Shown piece by piece: positions 44,746 to 54,665 of a stretch of 64,000 nt of DNA. Where the stretch lies: assembly GCF_034720595.1 (NCBI RefSeq), contig NZ_JAYESJ010000001.1:436501-500500 (forward strand). The letters run 5' to 3'. Position numbers and translations under genes: made by a program. How positions within the stretch are numbered: the stretch's first letter is position 1; every line of letters begins with the position of its first letter. Source of the stretch: Rhizobium sp. CC-YZS058 (lineage in GTDB: Bacteria > Pseudomonadota > Alphaproteobacteria > Rhizobiales > Rhizobiaceae). The notes beneath the pieces were generated by a model. It did no database searches. It was not told the DNA's origin and saw only the letters and a list, made by a program, of their open reading frames with translations.

Positions 44746-44921
44746 GAATCTGCCGGAGGGCGGGGCGCGTGGCTGGACTTGCAGGGTCTGATCTGCTATC
44801 TCGCTTCACCAATCGCAAGGCGTCTGCCGAGCGAACGTTATTTCTTTGCTGTGCCGCTGCCGGCAATGAAGCTAGACAACGGCCCGCTGGATCGGGCCCA
44901 AACCAAAGGAACGTGATTCTC

Positions 44922-45155
44922 GTGCAGGTACTCGTCCGCGATAACAATGTCGACCAGGCTCTCCGCGCTCTGAAGAAGAAGATGCAGCGCGAAGGTATTT
45001 TCCGCGAAATGAAGATGCGCGACTACTACGAAAAGCCGTCGCAGAAGCGTGCGCGTGAAAAGGCGGAAGCCGTTCGCCGTGTTCGCAAGCTGGCTCGCAA
45101 GCGCGCCCAGCGCGAAGGCCTGATCAGCGGCGGCCGCACCGCAGCAGCGCGCTGA
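44922..45155 (+). CDS. rpsU: 30S ribosomal protein S21
   Basis: 77 residues, strongly basic, with the family core [35 protein letters not shown] and [15 protein letters not shown]. The start is GTG 44922, 12 bases after AAAGGA; a GTG at 44913 is too close to that site. A GGCCCG-CTGGAT-CGGGCC hairpin (44881-44898) precedes the ribosome-binding site and could tune translation. S21 helps 16S-mRNA pairing during initiation. An Rho-independent-type hairpin follows the gene. Confidence 0.95.
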   Translation: MQVLVRDNNVDQALRALKKKMQREGIFREMKMRDYYEKPSQKRAREKAEAVRRVRKLARKRAQREGLISGGRTAAAR

Positions 45156-45185
45156 TCGCGCGCTCGGCCTAGCACCGAATTGATC

Positions 45186-45212
45186 GGCGGTGGCGACATA
45201 TGCGCCGCCGCC
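45186..45212 (+). terminator. Terminator of rpsU
   Basis: GGCGGTGGCG (45186-45195) pairs with CGCCGCCGCC (45203-45212) including one G-T, over a short loop, then GTTTCTCTGTT. Confidence 0.65.
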
Positions 45213-45213
45213 G

Positions 45214-45523
45214 TTTCTCTGTTGGCGGATGGTCGGCCGGCTCGAAGGGACGTTTCGCCATTCGGCAGGGCCCCGCAGCAGGCTGCGGATCAGGGCTTAA
45301 GGCCGCAAGTCCGGGCCCATACCGCTCGCGTTTGGACGCGGGGGGCGTGGCGCGGGTGTCGCCAGAGCGCCGCGGGAATTCGCGCGGCAGCACGGAACGA
45401 AATGGCCGGGTGAATCTTACGCCCGCATCCCGGCCGGACTCAATTCGGCCGGGATTGACCTTGCGTATGGAACTGCCTCACGGGCCACATGCGCACCCGC
45501 ATCTTTGACCAGAGGGACCGAGC
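45214..45523. other. Gene-free interval upstream of the TPR lipoprotein
   Basis: About 310 bases with no recognisable gene. It contains a strong hairpin (ATCCCGGCCG, 45427-45436, and its perfect complement at 45446-45455), followed at once by TTGACC, which could be a -35 for the lipoprotein gene though no good -10 is seen. The earlier part is GC-rich and carries no family-like frame. Confidence 0.4.
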
Positions 45524-46405
45524 TTGACATCGACCGACAGCATTGCCCTTTCCGCCGGCCGTCTTTCCCGAAGCGCGCGGGCAGGCTTCGTCTCCAACGG
45601 CGTATCCGCCCTTGTGCTGGCAGGTGCGCTGTGTCTGGCCGGCTGCCAGACCGACCCGACCAACGATACCTTCCGTGTCGACCGCGCCCAGGGCTCCGAG
45701 CAGAACATCGCGTCGCTGTCGAGCGTCATTGCTGCGAACCCGAACGATCCGGAAGGCTATAACGTCCGCGGTTCGGCCTATGGCCGCGCCGGCGAATTCC
45801 GCCGCGCCCTGTCGGACTTCAACATGGCCATCCAGCTCAACCCGCGCTTCTACCAGGCCTATGCCAACCGCGCGCTCGTTCAGCGCAACATGGGCGACCA
45901 GACGCAGGCGCTGCAGGACTACAACGCGGCGCTGCAGCTCAACCCGCGCTACGACGTCGCCTTCATCGGCCGCGGCAACCTCTACCGCCAGGCCGGCCAG
46001 CTCGACCGCGCCTTCGCCGATTTCAACCAGGCGATCGAGAACGACACCACCGACCCGCGCGCCTATCACAATCGCGGCCTGATCTATCAGGCCCGCAACC
46101 AGCACGCCCAGGCGATCGAAGATTTCTCGACCGCAATCTCGCTCTCCTCGACCTCTCCCGAGCCCTATAACGGCCGTGGCATCTCCTATCTGGCGATGGG
46201 CGACGATGACAACGCCTTTTCCGACTTCAACACGGCGATCAACCTCAACGGCAATCTGGCCGAGAGCTGGGCGAACCAGGCTCTCGTCTATGAGCGCCGT
46301 CAGGAATATCAGAAGGCGATTCGCTCCTATTCGCATGCGCTGAAGCTCGATCCGAAGTACGAGCCGGCACGCGCTGGTCTCGCTCGCGTCAAGGCCGCAT
46401 CCTAA
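45524..46405 (+). CDS. TPR-repeat lipoprotein
   Basis: 293 residues. A hydrophobic signal (ALVLAGALCLAG) ends in a lipobox with Cys41 (LAGC), so it should be lipid-anchored in the envelope. Six or seven tetratricopeptide repeats follow, each with the W/Y-x-x-G/A-x-A pattern (for example GYNVRGSAYGRAGEFRRAL, YQAYANRALVQRNMGDQ, PRAYHNRGLIYQARNQH). TPRs mediate protein-protein contacts, so it is likely a scaffold for an envelope complex, comparable in layout to NlpI. It starts from TTG 45524 behind GAGGGACC. Confidence 0.87.
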   Translation: MTSTDSIALSAGRLSRSARAGFVSNGVSALVLAGALCLAGCQTDPTNDTFRVDRAQGSEQNIASLSSVIAANPNDPEGYNVRGSAYGRAGEFRRALSDFNMAIQLNPRFYQAYANRALVQRNMGDQTQALQDYNAALQLNPRYDVAFIGRGNLYRQAGQLDRAFADFNQAIENDTTDPRAYHNRGLIYQARNQHAQAIEDFSTAISLSSTSPEPYNGRGISYLAMGDDDNAFSDFNTAINLNGNLAESWANQALVYERRQEYQKAIRSYSHALKLDPKYEPARAGLARVKAAS

Positions 46406-46417
46406 GCCTCGTGCGGT

Positions 46418-46438
46418 CCGGCCTCGATGTGAGGCCGG
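46418..46438. terminator. Bidirectional hairpin between convergent genes
   Basis: CCGGCCTC (46418-46425) and GAGGCCGG (46431-46438) pair perfectly over a 5-base loop, between the TPR gene and the convergent glutaredoxin-MauE gene. Confidence 0.55.
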
Positions 46439-46455
46439 CTGCCTGGCATCAGCGG

Positions 46456-47214
46456 CTACATCGTCAGTCCGTGGGTCACGAGCATCCAGATCGACATGGC
46501 GATCATCATCAGGTTCTCGGTCAGCGACAGGAAGCCGAGCGGCACATTGCTGCCGCCGCCGACGCAGGCGCATTTCAGCTCCCGCTTGTCGAGATAGACG
46601 GCCTTGAACACCGAGACCGCGCCGATCGTGCCGATGAACAGCGCGATGGGGATCGAAATCCAGTTCGCCACGCCGGCGATCATCAGGATGCCGGCCCCTG
46701 CTTCCGCAAAGGGGTAGATGCGGCCATAGGGCACAAAGCGGCGCGCCAGAAGGTCGTAGTTCAGGAACATGGTCGAGAAGGTCTCGATGTTCTGCAGCTT
46801 CAACAGCGCCAGAACCGCCATCGAAAAGGCGATGAACCATTCGGCCGCGCGGAGCGTGAACGGCGAGTCGTAGGCCGCCTGGCTCGAGGCGAGCGCCATC
46901 AGCGCGGTCACGGCAAAGACGGCGATGACCGGTCGATAGGATGTGGCCTTCGGATCGGGGACGGGCTTGCCGAAGAAGCGGCGCGTGTCGTCATAGCCGC
47001 CGATGCGCGTGTCGTCGATAAACACCTGCGGCGTGGTCTTGACCCCCTGCTCCGCCTTGAAGGCGTCCGTCTCCTCCCGTGTCCGCAGCCAGTGGTCCTC
47101 GACCACGTAGCCCTCCGTCTTCAGGAGATGTTTAGCCTTTAGACCATAGGGGCAGATGTGCTTGTCCATGACCATTCTGTAGAGAACGGCCTTTTTCGGT
47201 GCCTTGGCGAGCAT
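46456..47214 (-). CDS. Glutaredoxin domain fused to a MauE-like membrane domain
   Basis: 252 residues. Residues 1-80 are a glutaredoxin with Cys21 in CPYG (monothiol-like), the cis-Pro TTPQVFIDD and the glutathione-binding GGYDDTRRFF. Four transmembrane helices of MauE/DoxX type follow (YRPVIAVFAVTALMALAS ... PLGFLSLTENLMMIAMSI), with CACVGGG late in the domain as a second Cys pair. It could move electrons from cytosolic glutathione to the periplasm or process a metal. Divergent from a MerR gene with a MerR-type promoter, so its induction by metal or oxidant is likely. Confidence 0.88.
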   Translation of the reverse strand: MLAKAPKKAVLYRMVMDKHICPYGLKAKHLLKTEGYVVEDHWLRTREETDAFKAEQGVKTTPQVFIDDTRIGGYDDTRRFFGKPVPDPKATSYRPVIAVFAVTALMALASSQAAYDSPFTLRAAEWFIAFSMAVLALLKLQNIETFSTMFLNYDLLARRFVPYGRIYPFAEAGAGILMIAGVANWISIPIALFIGTIGAVSVFKAVYLDKRELKCACVGGGSNVPLGFLSLTENLMMIAMSIWMLVTHGLTM

Positions 47215-47266
47215 GGTGCAATCCTCTTTCCGGGTTCGCGTCTTCAGCCCTGTGTGGAGAATCCCT

Positions 47267-47297
47267 ATATAGGGTGCGGACCATGGTACGGAGTCAA
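47267..47297 (-). promoter_or_regulatory. MerR-type promoter/operator with 19-bp spacer
   Basis: Read on the minus strand: TTGACT (47297-47292), 19 bases, CTATAT (47272-47267). The long spacer and the CCGTAC-CATG-GTCCGC partial dyad inside it closely resemble merT-type operators (TTGACTCCGTAC...). MerR-family activators untwist such promoters. It drives the glutaredoxin-MauE gene, and the divergent MerR gene starts five bases beyond the -35, so the activator also controls itself. Confidence 0.85.
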
Positions 47298-47301
47298 GCG
47301 C

Positions 47302-47739
47302 ATGGCGAAACAGGACGTGACCATCGCCGGCCTTGCCCGGGCAGGCGGCGTGGGCGTGGAGACGGTGCGTTATTATCAGCGCCGCGGCCTGCTGGCTGTC
47401 CCGCCCGCAGGCGTGAAGGGCGGGCGTGAACAGGTGCGCCGCTATGGCCCGGAGGCGCTGCGCCAGCTGCGCTTCATCCGCACCGCACAGGCAGCCGGCT
47501 TCACGCTCGAGCAGATCCGCGAGCTGCTGGCGCTGGACGCGAGCGAGGATCGACCCCGCGCCCGGGCGCTGGCGCGCGAACAGATCGCCGTGCTCGACCG
47601 CAAGATCGCCGAGCTTTCGGCGGCACGCGCGTCCCTTGCCCGTCTGGCGCAGCAATGCGGATCCGGCAGCAGCGGCCCTTGCCCGATCCTCGATGCTTTC
47701 GAGCATGGTGGGGAGTGCGGGCATCAGGTCCAGCGCTGA
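47302..47739 (+). CDS. MerR family transcriptional activator
   Basis: 145 residues from ATG 47302, with GGAG upstream inside the operator. HTH TIAGLARAGGVGVETVRYY, then RRGLLAVPPAG, then the dimerisation helix. Near the C-terminus are Cys119 and Cys127 (CGSGSSGPC) and Cys139 (GGECGH). True MerR uses Cys82, Cys117 and Cys126; here the first Cys is missing, but the later pair is similarly placed, so a different metal or thiol-reactive signal is likely. Divergent partner of the glutaredoxin-MauE gene. Confidence 0.92.
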   Translation: MAKQDVTIAGLARAGGVGVETVRYYQRRGLLAVPPAGVKGGREQVRRYGPEALRQLRFIRTAQAAGFTLEQIRELLALDASEDRPRARALAREQIAVLDRKIAELSAARASLARLAQQCGSGSSGPCPILDAFEHGGECGHQVQR

Positions 47740-47752
47740 GCGGTGGCGAAAG

Positions 47753-47964
47753 CCCCCCTCTGGGCTGCCGCCCATCTCCCCCACAAGGGGGGAGAGACCC
47801 AGCCGCACGCGCTCGGTCCCTCTTAATGAGGGCCTTCTGAGTCGCGGCCTCTACTCTTAGACGACAGACGCCTCTCAGCACTCTACCGCGCGATATGGAA
47901 CGAGGAGCCGACCCCACGGTCTCTCCCCCCTTGTGGGGGAGATGGCCGGCAGGCCAGAGGGGGT
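47753..47964. repeat. Intergenic element with 47-base inverted arms
   Basis: Left arm 47753-47799 and right arm 47918-47964 are near-perfect reverse complements (about 43 of 47 positions by eye), both including CATCTCCCCCACAAGGGGGG. The 118-base centre has no gene. The size and inverted ends suit a MITE-like repeat; similar CCCTCTG...CATCTCCCCCACAAGGGGG blocks are familiar from rhizobial genomes. It lies between the convergent MerR and pgm genes and could also act as a terminator. Confidence 0.75.
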
Positions 47965-48036
47965 CTTTGTCCCTCTGGCCATCAGAGGATCTTCACGAAC
48001 CGGGTGACAGCACCGCCCGGCCCGGAGCGCCTCACC

Positions 48037-49668
<1,632 letters not shown>

Positions 49669-51108
49669 TCAACCTTTGGTGAGAAGACGGGAATAAAGCG
49701 CAGCATAGGCTCTGGCGCTCCGGTCCCAGGAGACATCGGACGCCATGCCCTGCCGCTGAAGACTTTCCCAAAGCGGCGGCTGACGCCAGAGGGAAAAGAC
49801 GCGACGGAGTGCGAGCCGCAGTCCGTCGCGGCTCACCGGGGAAAACTGTAGCCCGGTGGCGACACCGGCGGCAAGGGCGGCCTCGTTGGCATCGATGACC
49901 GTATCCGCCAGTCCGCCGGTCCGCGCCACGACAGGCACGCAGCCATAGCGCAGGCCGTAGAGCTGGGTCAGCCCGCAGGGTTCGAAGCGGGACGGGATGA
50001 GGATCGCATCGGCACCCGCCTGCATCAGGTGCGAGAGCGGCTCGTCATAGCCGAGCACGAGACCGACCTGACCGGGAGAAGCGGCCGCGGCCGTGCGGAA
50101 GGCGGCTTCCAGGGCCGGATCTCCCGATCCGAGCACGGCAAGCTGGCCGCCGCCGGACACCAGCGTCGCGATCTCCTCGGCCAGCACGTCCATGCCCTTC
50201 TGCAGGGTCAGCCGGCTGATGACGCAGAAGAGCGGCCCATCGCTCTCAACAAGTCCGAAGCGCGTGCGGAGTGCGGCCTTGTTGCGTGCCCGTTCGGCGA
50301 GCCCGGTCGGATCGTAGGGTCTGACGATCTGCGCATCGGTCGCCGGGTTCCAGATATCGGTGTCGATGCCGTTGACGATACCGGACAGCGCGTCGACCCG
50401 GGCCGAAAGCACGCCTTCGAAGCCCATGCCGAACTCCGGCGTCAGAATTTCCTGAGCGTAGGACGGGCTCACCGTGGTGATGGCCGTTGACGCTGCAAGA
50501 CCCGCCTTCATGAAGGAGACATCGCCGTAGAACTCGACGCCGTCGATCGCGAAGGCCTGCGGGGGAAGGGCGAGTTCCGGGAAGACCTGCGCCCCGTAGC
50601 GCCCCTGGAAGGCGATGTTGTGGATGGTGAAGACGCTCGGCGTCTGTGGCGCCCGGTCATAGCGCATGTAGAGCGGGGTCAGCGCCGCCTGCCAGTCATG
50701 CACATGGACAAGATCCGGGACCCAGCCGTCGATCAGCCCCGCCGCAATCTCGGCGGCGGCGAGCGACAGGCCGGCGAAGCGGCGAAAATTATCCGGATAA
50801 TCGAGGCCGTCGCGGTCAAGATAGGGGCCGCCCGCCCGGTCGAAGAGCGCGGGCGCATCGAGGATCAGAAGGTCGAGACCGGCATGGCTTGCTTCCAGCA
50901 CGGAGGCCGGGTGGCCGAACAGGCTGTCGAACCCGCCGACGCGGCGGGTTTCCCCGAGCTTGGCCATCACGGCGGGATAGCCGGGCATCAGCGTGCGCAT
51001 GCGGATGCCCAGGGGGGCGAGCGCGCCGGGGAGCGCGCCCGCGACATCGGCGAGGCCGCCGGTCTTGATCAGCGGAAAGACCTCGGAGGCGACCGAAAGG
51101 ACCTGCAT
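49669..51108 (-). CDS. glgA: Glycogen synthase (ADP-glucose)
   Basis: Elongates the alpha-1,4-glucan from ADP-glucose. 479 residues, GT5 fold. N-terminal [16 protein letters not shown] carries the ADP-glucose-binding K-T-G-G; the C-terminal half has [17 protein letters not shown] and [19 protein letters not shown]. It begins four bases after the end of glgC, so the two are coupled. Confidence 0.96.
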   Translation of the reverse strand: MQVLSVASEVFPLIKTGGLADVAGALPGALAPLGIRMRTLMPGYPAVMAKLGETRRVGGFDSLFGHPASVLEASHAGLDLLILDAPALFDRAGGPYLDRDGLDYPDNFRRFAGLSLAAAEIAAGLIDGWVPDLVHVHDWQAALTPLYMRYDRAPQTPSVFTIHNIAFQGRYGAQVFPELALPPQAFAIDGVEFYGDVSFMKAGLAASTAITTVSPSYAQEILTPEFGMGFEGVLSARVDALSGIVNGIDTDIWNPATDAQIVRPYDPTGLAERARNKAALRTRFGLVESDGPLFCVISRLTLQKGMDVLAEEIATLVSGGGQLAVLGSGDPALEAAFRTAAAASPGQVGLVLGYDEPLSHLMQAGADAILIPSRFEPCGLTQLYGLRYGCVPVVARTGGLADTVIDANEAALAAGVATGLQFSPVSRDGLRLALRRVFSLWRQPPLWESLQRQGMASDVSWDRSARAYAALYSRLLTKG

Positions 51109-51112
51109 CGGC

Positions 51113-52372
51113 TTAGAGATCCAGCTTGTCGAGCATGGCCTGGGTGATCAGGCAGATACCGCCTTCGGAGCGGCGGAAGCGGCGCGCATCGACCTCCGGA
51201 TCCTCGCCGACGATCAAGCCTTCGGGAATGATCACGCGGCTGTCGATCACCACATTCTTCAGCTGCGCATGCCGACCGACCTTCACATCCGGCAGCACCA
51301 CGCAGTTTTCGAGCCGCGAATAGGAGTTGATCCGCACGCCGGTGAACAGCAGAGAGCGGTTCAGCGTGGCGCCGGAGATGATGCAGTCGCCGGAGACCAG
51401 AGAGGAAATGGCCGACCCGCGGCGGTTCTCGTCGTCATGCACGAACTTTGCCGGCGGCTTGATCTCGGCGAAGGTCCAGATTGGCCAGGTGCTGTCGTAG
51501 ATATCGAGCTCCGGCGTCACGTGGGTCAGGTCGATATTGGCCTGCCAGTAGGCGTCGATCGTGCCGACATCGCGCCAATAGGCCTCGCGTTCGAAATCGG
51601 AGCGCACGCAGGATTCGGCGAAGCGATGGGCGATCGCCTTTCCGTGCTCGACGATATAGGGGATGATGTCCTTGCCGAAGTCCCGGCTCGACTTGTCGTC
51701 CGCCGCATCGCGGCGCAGCATGTCCATCAGGAACTTGGTGTGGAAGACATAGATGCCCATCGAGGCGAGCGCCATGTCCGGATTGGACGGGATGCCCGGC
51801 GGGTCGGACGGCTTCTCGATGAAGGCGATGATCTGGTCCTTCTCGTCCACATGCATGACGCCGAAGCCGGTGGCTTCCATGCGCGGCACTTCGAGGCAGC
51901 CGATCGTCACGTCCGCGCCCGAGTCCACATGCTGCTGCAGCATGAGCTCGTAGTCCATTTTGTAGATATGGTCGCCCGCCAGGATGACCATGTATTCGAC
52001 GCCGTAATCCTCGATGATGTCGATGTTCTGGTAGACCGCGTCGGCCGTGCCTTCATACCACTGCGTTTCGGAGACGCGCTGGGAGGCGGGCAGAATGTCG
52101 AAGCTTTCGTTGCGCTCGGGGCGGAAGAAGTTCCAGCCGCGCTGCAGGTGCCGGATCAGCGAATGCGCCTTGTACTGCGTGGCGACGCCGATACGCCGAA
52201 TGCCCGAATTGAGCGCATTGGACAGCGCGAAATCGATGATGCGCGCCTTGCCGCCGAAATGCACCGCCGGCTTGGCGCGACGGTCGGTCAGTTCCTTCAG
52301 CCGGCTGCCCCGTCCCCCGGCCAGCACATAGGCCATGGCATCGCGAGCGAGCGGTTGGTGTCTTTTCTCCAT
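51113..52372 (-). CDS. glgC: Glucose-1-phosphate adenylyltransferase
   Basis: Makes ADP-glucose from glucose 1-phosphate and ATP, the regulated step of glycogen synthesis. 419 residues. Nucleotidyltransferase start [19 protein letters not shown]; substrate site [18 protein letters not shown] and [10 protein letters not shown]-terminal left-handed helix with the allosteric site. The start is ATG 52372 ([11 protein letters not shown]), preceded by GGGAGGTACCTA read on the minus strand. 85 bases separate it from glgB. Confidence 0.96.
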   Translation of the reverse strand: MEKRHQPLARDAMAYVLAGGRGSRLKELTDRRAKPAVHFGGKARIIDFALSNALNSGIRRIGVATQYKAHSLIRHLQRGWNFFRPERNESFDILPASQRVSETQWYEGTADAVYQNIDIIEDYGVEYMVILAGDHIYKMDYELMLQQHVDSGADVTIGCLEVPRMEATGFGVMHVDEKDQIIAFIEKPSDPPGIPSNPDMALASMGIYVFHTKFLMDMLRRDAADDKSSRDFGKDIIPYIVEHGKAIAHRFAESCVRSDFEREAYWRDVGTIDAYWQANIDLTHVTPELDIYDSTWPIWTFAEIKPPAKFVHDDENRRGSAISSLVSGDCIISGATLNRSLLFTGVRINSYSRLENCVVLPDVKVGRHAQLKNVVIDSRVIIPEGLIVGEDPEVDARRFRRSEGGICLITQAMLDKLDL

Positions 52373-52457
52373 AGGTACCTCCCATAACGGGTGCCGGTTC
52401 CGGATCGTCCTGTCCGGACAGCGACACCTCTCCTCACTACATATGCCTCGTCGGCGC

Positions 52458-54665
52458 TCAGTCGAACTCAAGCATCAAGGTGGCGAGCGGCGGCAGGGTC
52501 ACGGTGGCCATGATGGCGCCGGAGCCGGTCCGCGCCGCCCGCACCATGCCGCCATTGCCCTTGCCGCTGCCGCCGTAAATCTCCGCATCCGTGTTCAGGA
52601 TCTCGCGCCAGCGCCCCTCCGCCGGCAGTGGCAGGCTATAGCTTTCGCGATAGACCGGCGTGAAGTTGGAAACGACCGCCACCATCTTCTCCCCCGGCGC
52701 CTTGCGCAGCCAGGCGAAGACCGAGGTCTCGCGTTCGTCGGCCAGCAGCCACTCGAAACCCTCGCCCTCGCAATCGCGGGCATGCAGCGCCGGCTTGTTG
52801 CGGTAGGTGCCGTTCAGGTCGCGTACCAGCCGGCGCATGCCCTCGTGGATCGGATATTCGAGCAGGTTCCAATCAAGCCCGCGCTCCTCCGACCATTCGC
52901 TCCACTGGGCGAATTCCTGGCCCATGAACAAGAGCTTCTTGCCGGGATAGCCCCACATGAAGCCGTAATAGGCGCGCAGATTGGCGAATTTCTGCCAGTC
53001 GTCGCCGGCCATTTTGGCGATCAGCGAGCCCTTTCCATGCACCACCTCGTCGTGGGACAAGGGCAGCACGAAGTTTTCGCTGAAGGCATAGACCAGGCCG
53101 AAGGTGAGGTCGTGGTGGTGGTACTTGCGGTGCACCGGCTCGCGCTCGAGATATTTGAGCGTGTCGTGCATGAAGCCCATGTTCCACTTGAAGCCGAAGC
53201 CCAGCCCGCCGGCATGGACCGGGGCGGAGACCTTCGGCCAGGAGGTGCTTTCCTCGGCAATGGTCAGGATGCCCGGATGGGTGCCGTAGACCGCCTTGTT
53301 CATTTCCTGCAGGAAGCGCACCGCCTCGAGATTTTCATTGCCGCCATACTCGTTCGGCACCCATTCGCCGTGCTTGCGCGAATAGTCGAGGTAGAGCATC
53401 GAGGCGACGGCATCGACCCGCAGTCCGTCGAGATGGAACTTCTCGGCCCAATAGAGGGCATTGTTGACCAGATAGGCCATGACCTCGGCGCGGCCGAAAT
53501 TGTAGATCGCCGTGTTCCAATCCGGGTGATAGCCCTGGCGCGGATCGGCATGTTCGTAGAGGGCCGTGCCGTCGAATTCGCGCAAGCCGTGGGCGTCGGT
53601 CGGGAAATGCGCCGGCACCCAGTCGAGAATGACGCCGAGGCCGACCTTGTGGGCGCCGTTGACGAATCGGGCGAAACCTTCCGGCTCGCCGAAACGCGCG
53701 GTCGGCGAATAGAGCCCGGTGGTCTGGTAGCCCCAGGATGGGTCATAGGGGAATTCGGTGACCGGCAGAAATTCGATATGGGTGAAGCCCATGTCGACGC
53801 AATAGGGGATCAGCCGGGCGGCCAGCTCGTCCCAGGAAAGGAAAGTGCCGTCGTCGCGCTTGGCCCAGGAGCCGGCATGCACCTCATAGATGGAGATCGG
53901 CTGGCGGCGGGCATCGACATTTGCCCAATGCGCCCGGTGCGCTTCGTCTTCCCAAGCCTGGGCGATTTCCGGTGTCGTGACGGAGGCGTTCTTCGGCCGC
54001 AGTTCGGAGCGGCGAGCGAAGGGGTCGGCTTTCAGCGGCTGCACATCGCCCTGCGGGCCGAGGATTTCGTATTTATAGACCTCGCCGGCGCCGATGCCGG
54101 GCAGGAAGATTTCCCAGATCCCGGTGTCCCGGCGCAGGCGCATCACATGGCGCCGGCCATCCCAGCCGTTGAAATCGCCGACGACGGAGACCCGCCGGGC
54201 ATTGGGGGCCCAGACCGCGAAGTGGAATCCCTCCGCACCCTCATGCTTCAGGGGATGGGCGCCGAGCTTGTCGAACAGCCGCAGGTGCGAGCCCTCGCGG
54301 ATGTAATAATCGTCCATCGGCCCGAGCACCGGCCCGAAGGAGTAGGGGTCGACCACCACCCATTCGCCGCCCGTATTGCGGGCGCGGTAGCGCACCGGCT
54401 GCGGCTTCTTCAGCGCCACCACGCCTTCGAAGACGCCGGCCTCGTGGCGCCGCTTGAGCGTGCCGATCTCCTTGCCGGCCAGCGTTTCGACGCTGACCGT
54501 TTCGGCACCCGGAACGAAGCAGCGGGCGATCATTTCCTTCTCCACCGCATGGACGCCGAGCACGGCGAAGGGATCGCCATGCGTGCCCGTCACGAACGCT
54601 TCGACTTCCTCCTTCGAAATCGCAGCCTTGATCATGGGGGCATCGTCCTGCGGCAGGAATGTCAT
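52458..54665 (-). CDS. glgB: 1,4-alpha-glucan branching enzyme
   Basis: Introduces alpha-1,6 branches into glycogen. 735 residues: an N-terminal CBM48 region ([20 protein letters not shown]), then a GH13 barrel with DWVPAHFP, nucleophile DGLRVDAV, acid/base [10 protein letters not shown] and [15 protein letters not shown]-terminal beta domain. The start is ATG 54665 overlapping the glgP stop. The open frame continues far upstream to 55667, but this is a shadow of glgP. Confidence 0.96.
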   Translation of the reverse strand: MTFLPQDDAPMIKAAISKEEVEAFVTGTHGDPFAVLGVHAVEKEMIARCFVPGAETVSVETLAGKEIGTLKRRHEAGVFEGVVALKKPQPVRYRARNTGGEWVVVDPYSFGPVLGPMDDYYIREGSHLRLFDKLGAHPLKHEGAEGFHFAVWAPNARRVSVVGDFNGWDGRRHVMRLRRDTGIWEIFLPGIGAGEVYKYEILGPQGDVQPLKADPFARRSELRPKNASVTTPEIAQAWEDEAHRAHWANVDARRQPISIYEVHAGSWAKRDDGTFLSWDELAARLIPYCVDMGFTHIEFLPVTEFPYDPSWGYQTTGLYSPTARFGEPEGFARFVNGAHKVGLGVILDWVPAHFPTDAHGLREFDGTALYEHADPRQGYHPDWNTAIYNFGRAEVMAYLVNNALYWAEKFHLDGLRVDAVASMLYLDYSRKHGEWVPNEYGGNENLEAVRFLQEMNKAVYGTHPGILTIAEESTSWPKVSAPVHAGGLGFGFKWNMGFMHDTLKYLEREPVHRKYHHHDLTFGLVYAFSENFVLPLSHDEVVHGKGSLIAKMAGDDWQKFANLRAYYGFMWGYPGKKLLFMGQEFAQWSEWSEERGLDWNLLEYPIHEGMRRLVRDLNGTYRNKPALHARDCEGEGFEWLLADERETSVFAWLRKAPGEKMVAVVSNFTPVYRESYSLPLPAEGRWREILNTDAEIYGGSGKGNGGMVRAARTGSGAIMATVTLPPLATLMLEFD

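Noticed and set aside
47753..47964. CRISPR-like or prophage attachment structure
   Set aside because: Only two inverted arms, no regular direct repeats or spacers, and no integrase or tRNA nearby.
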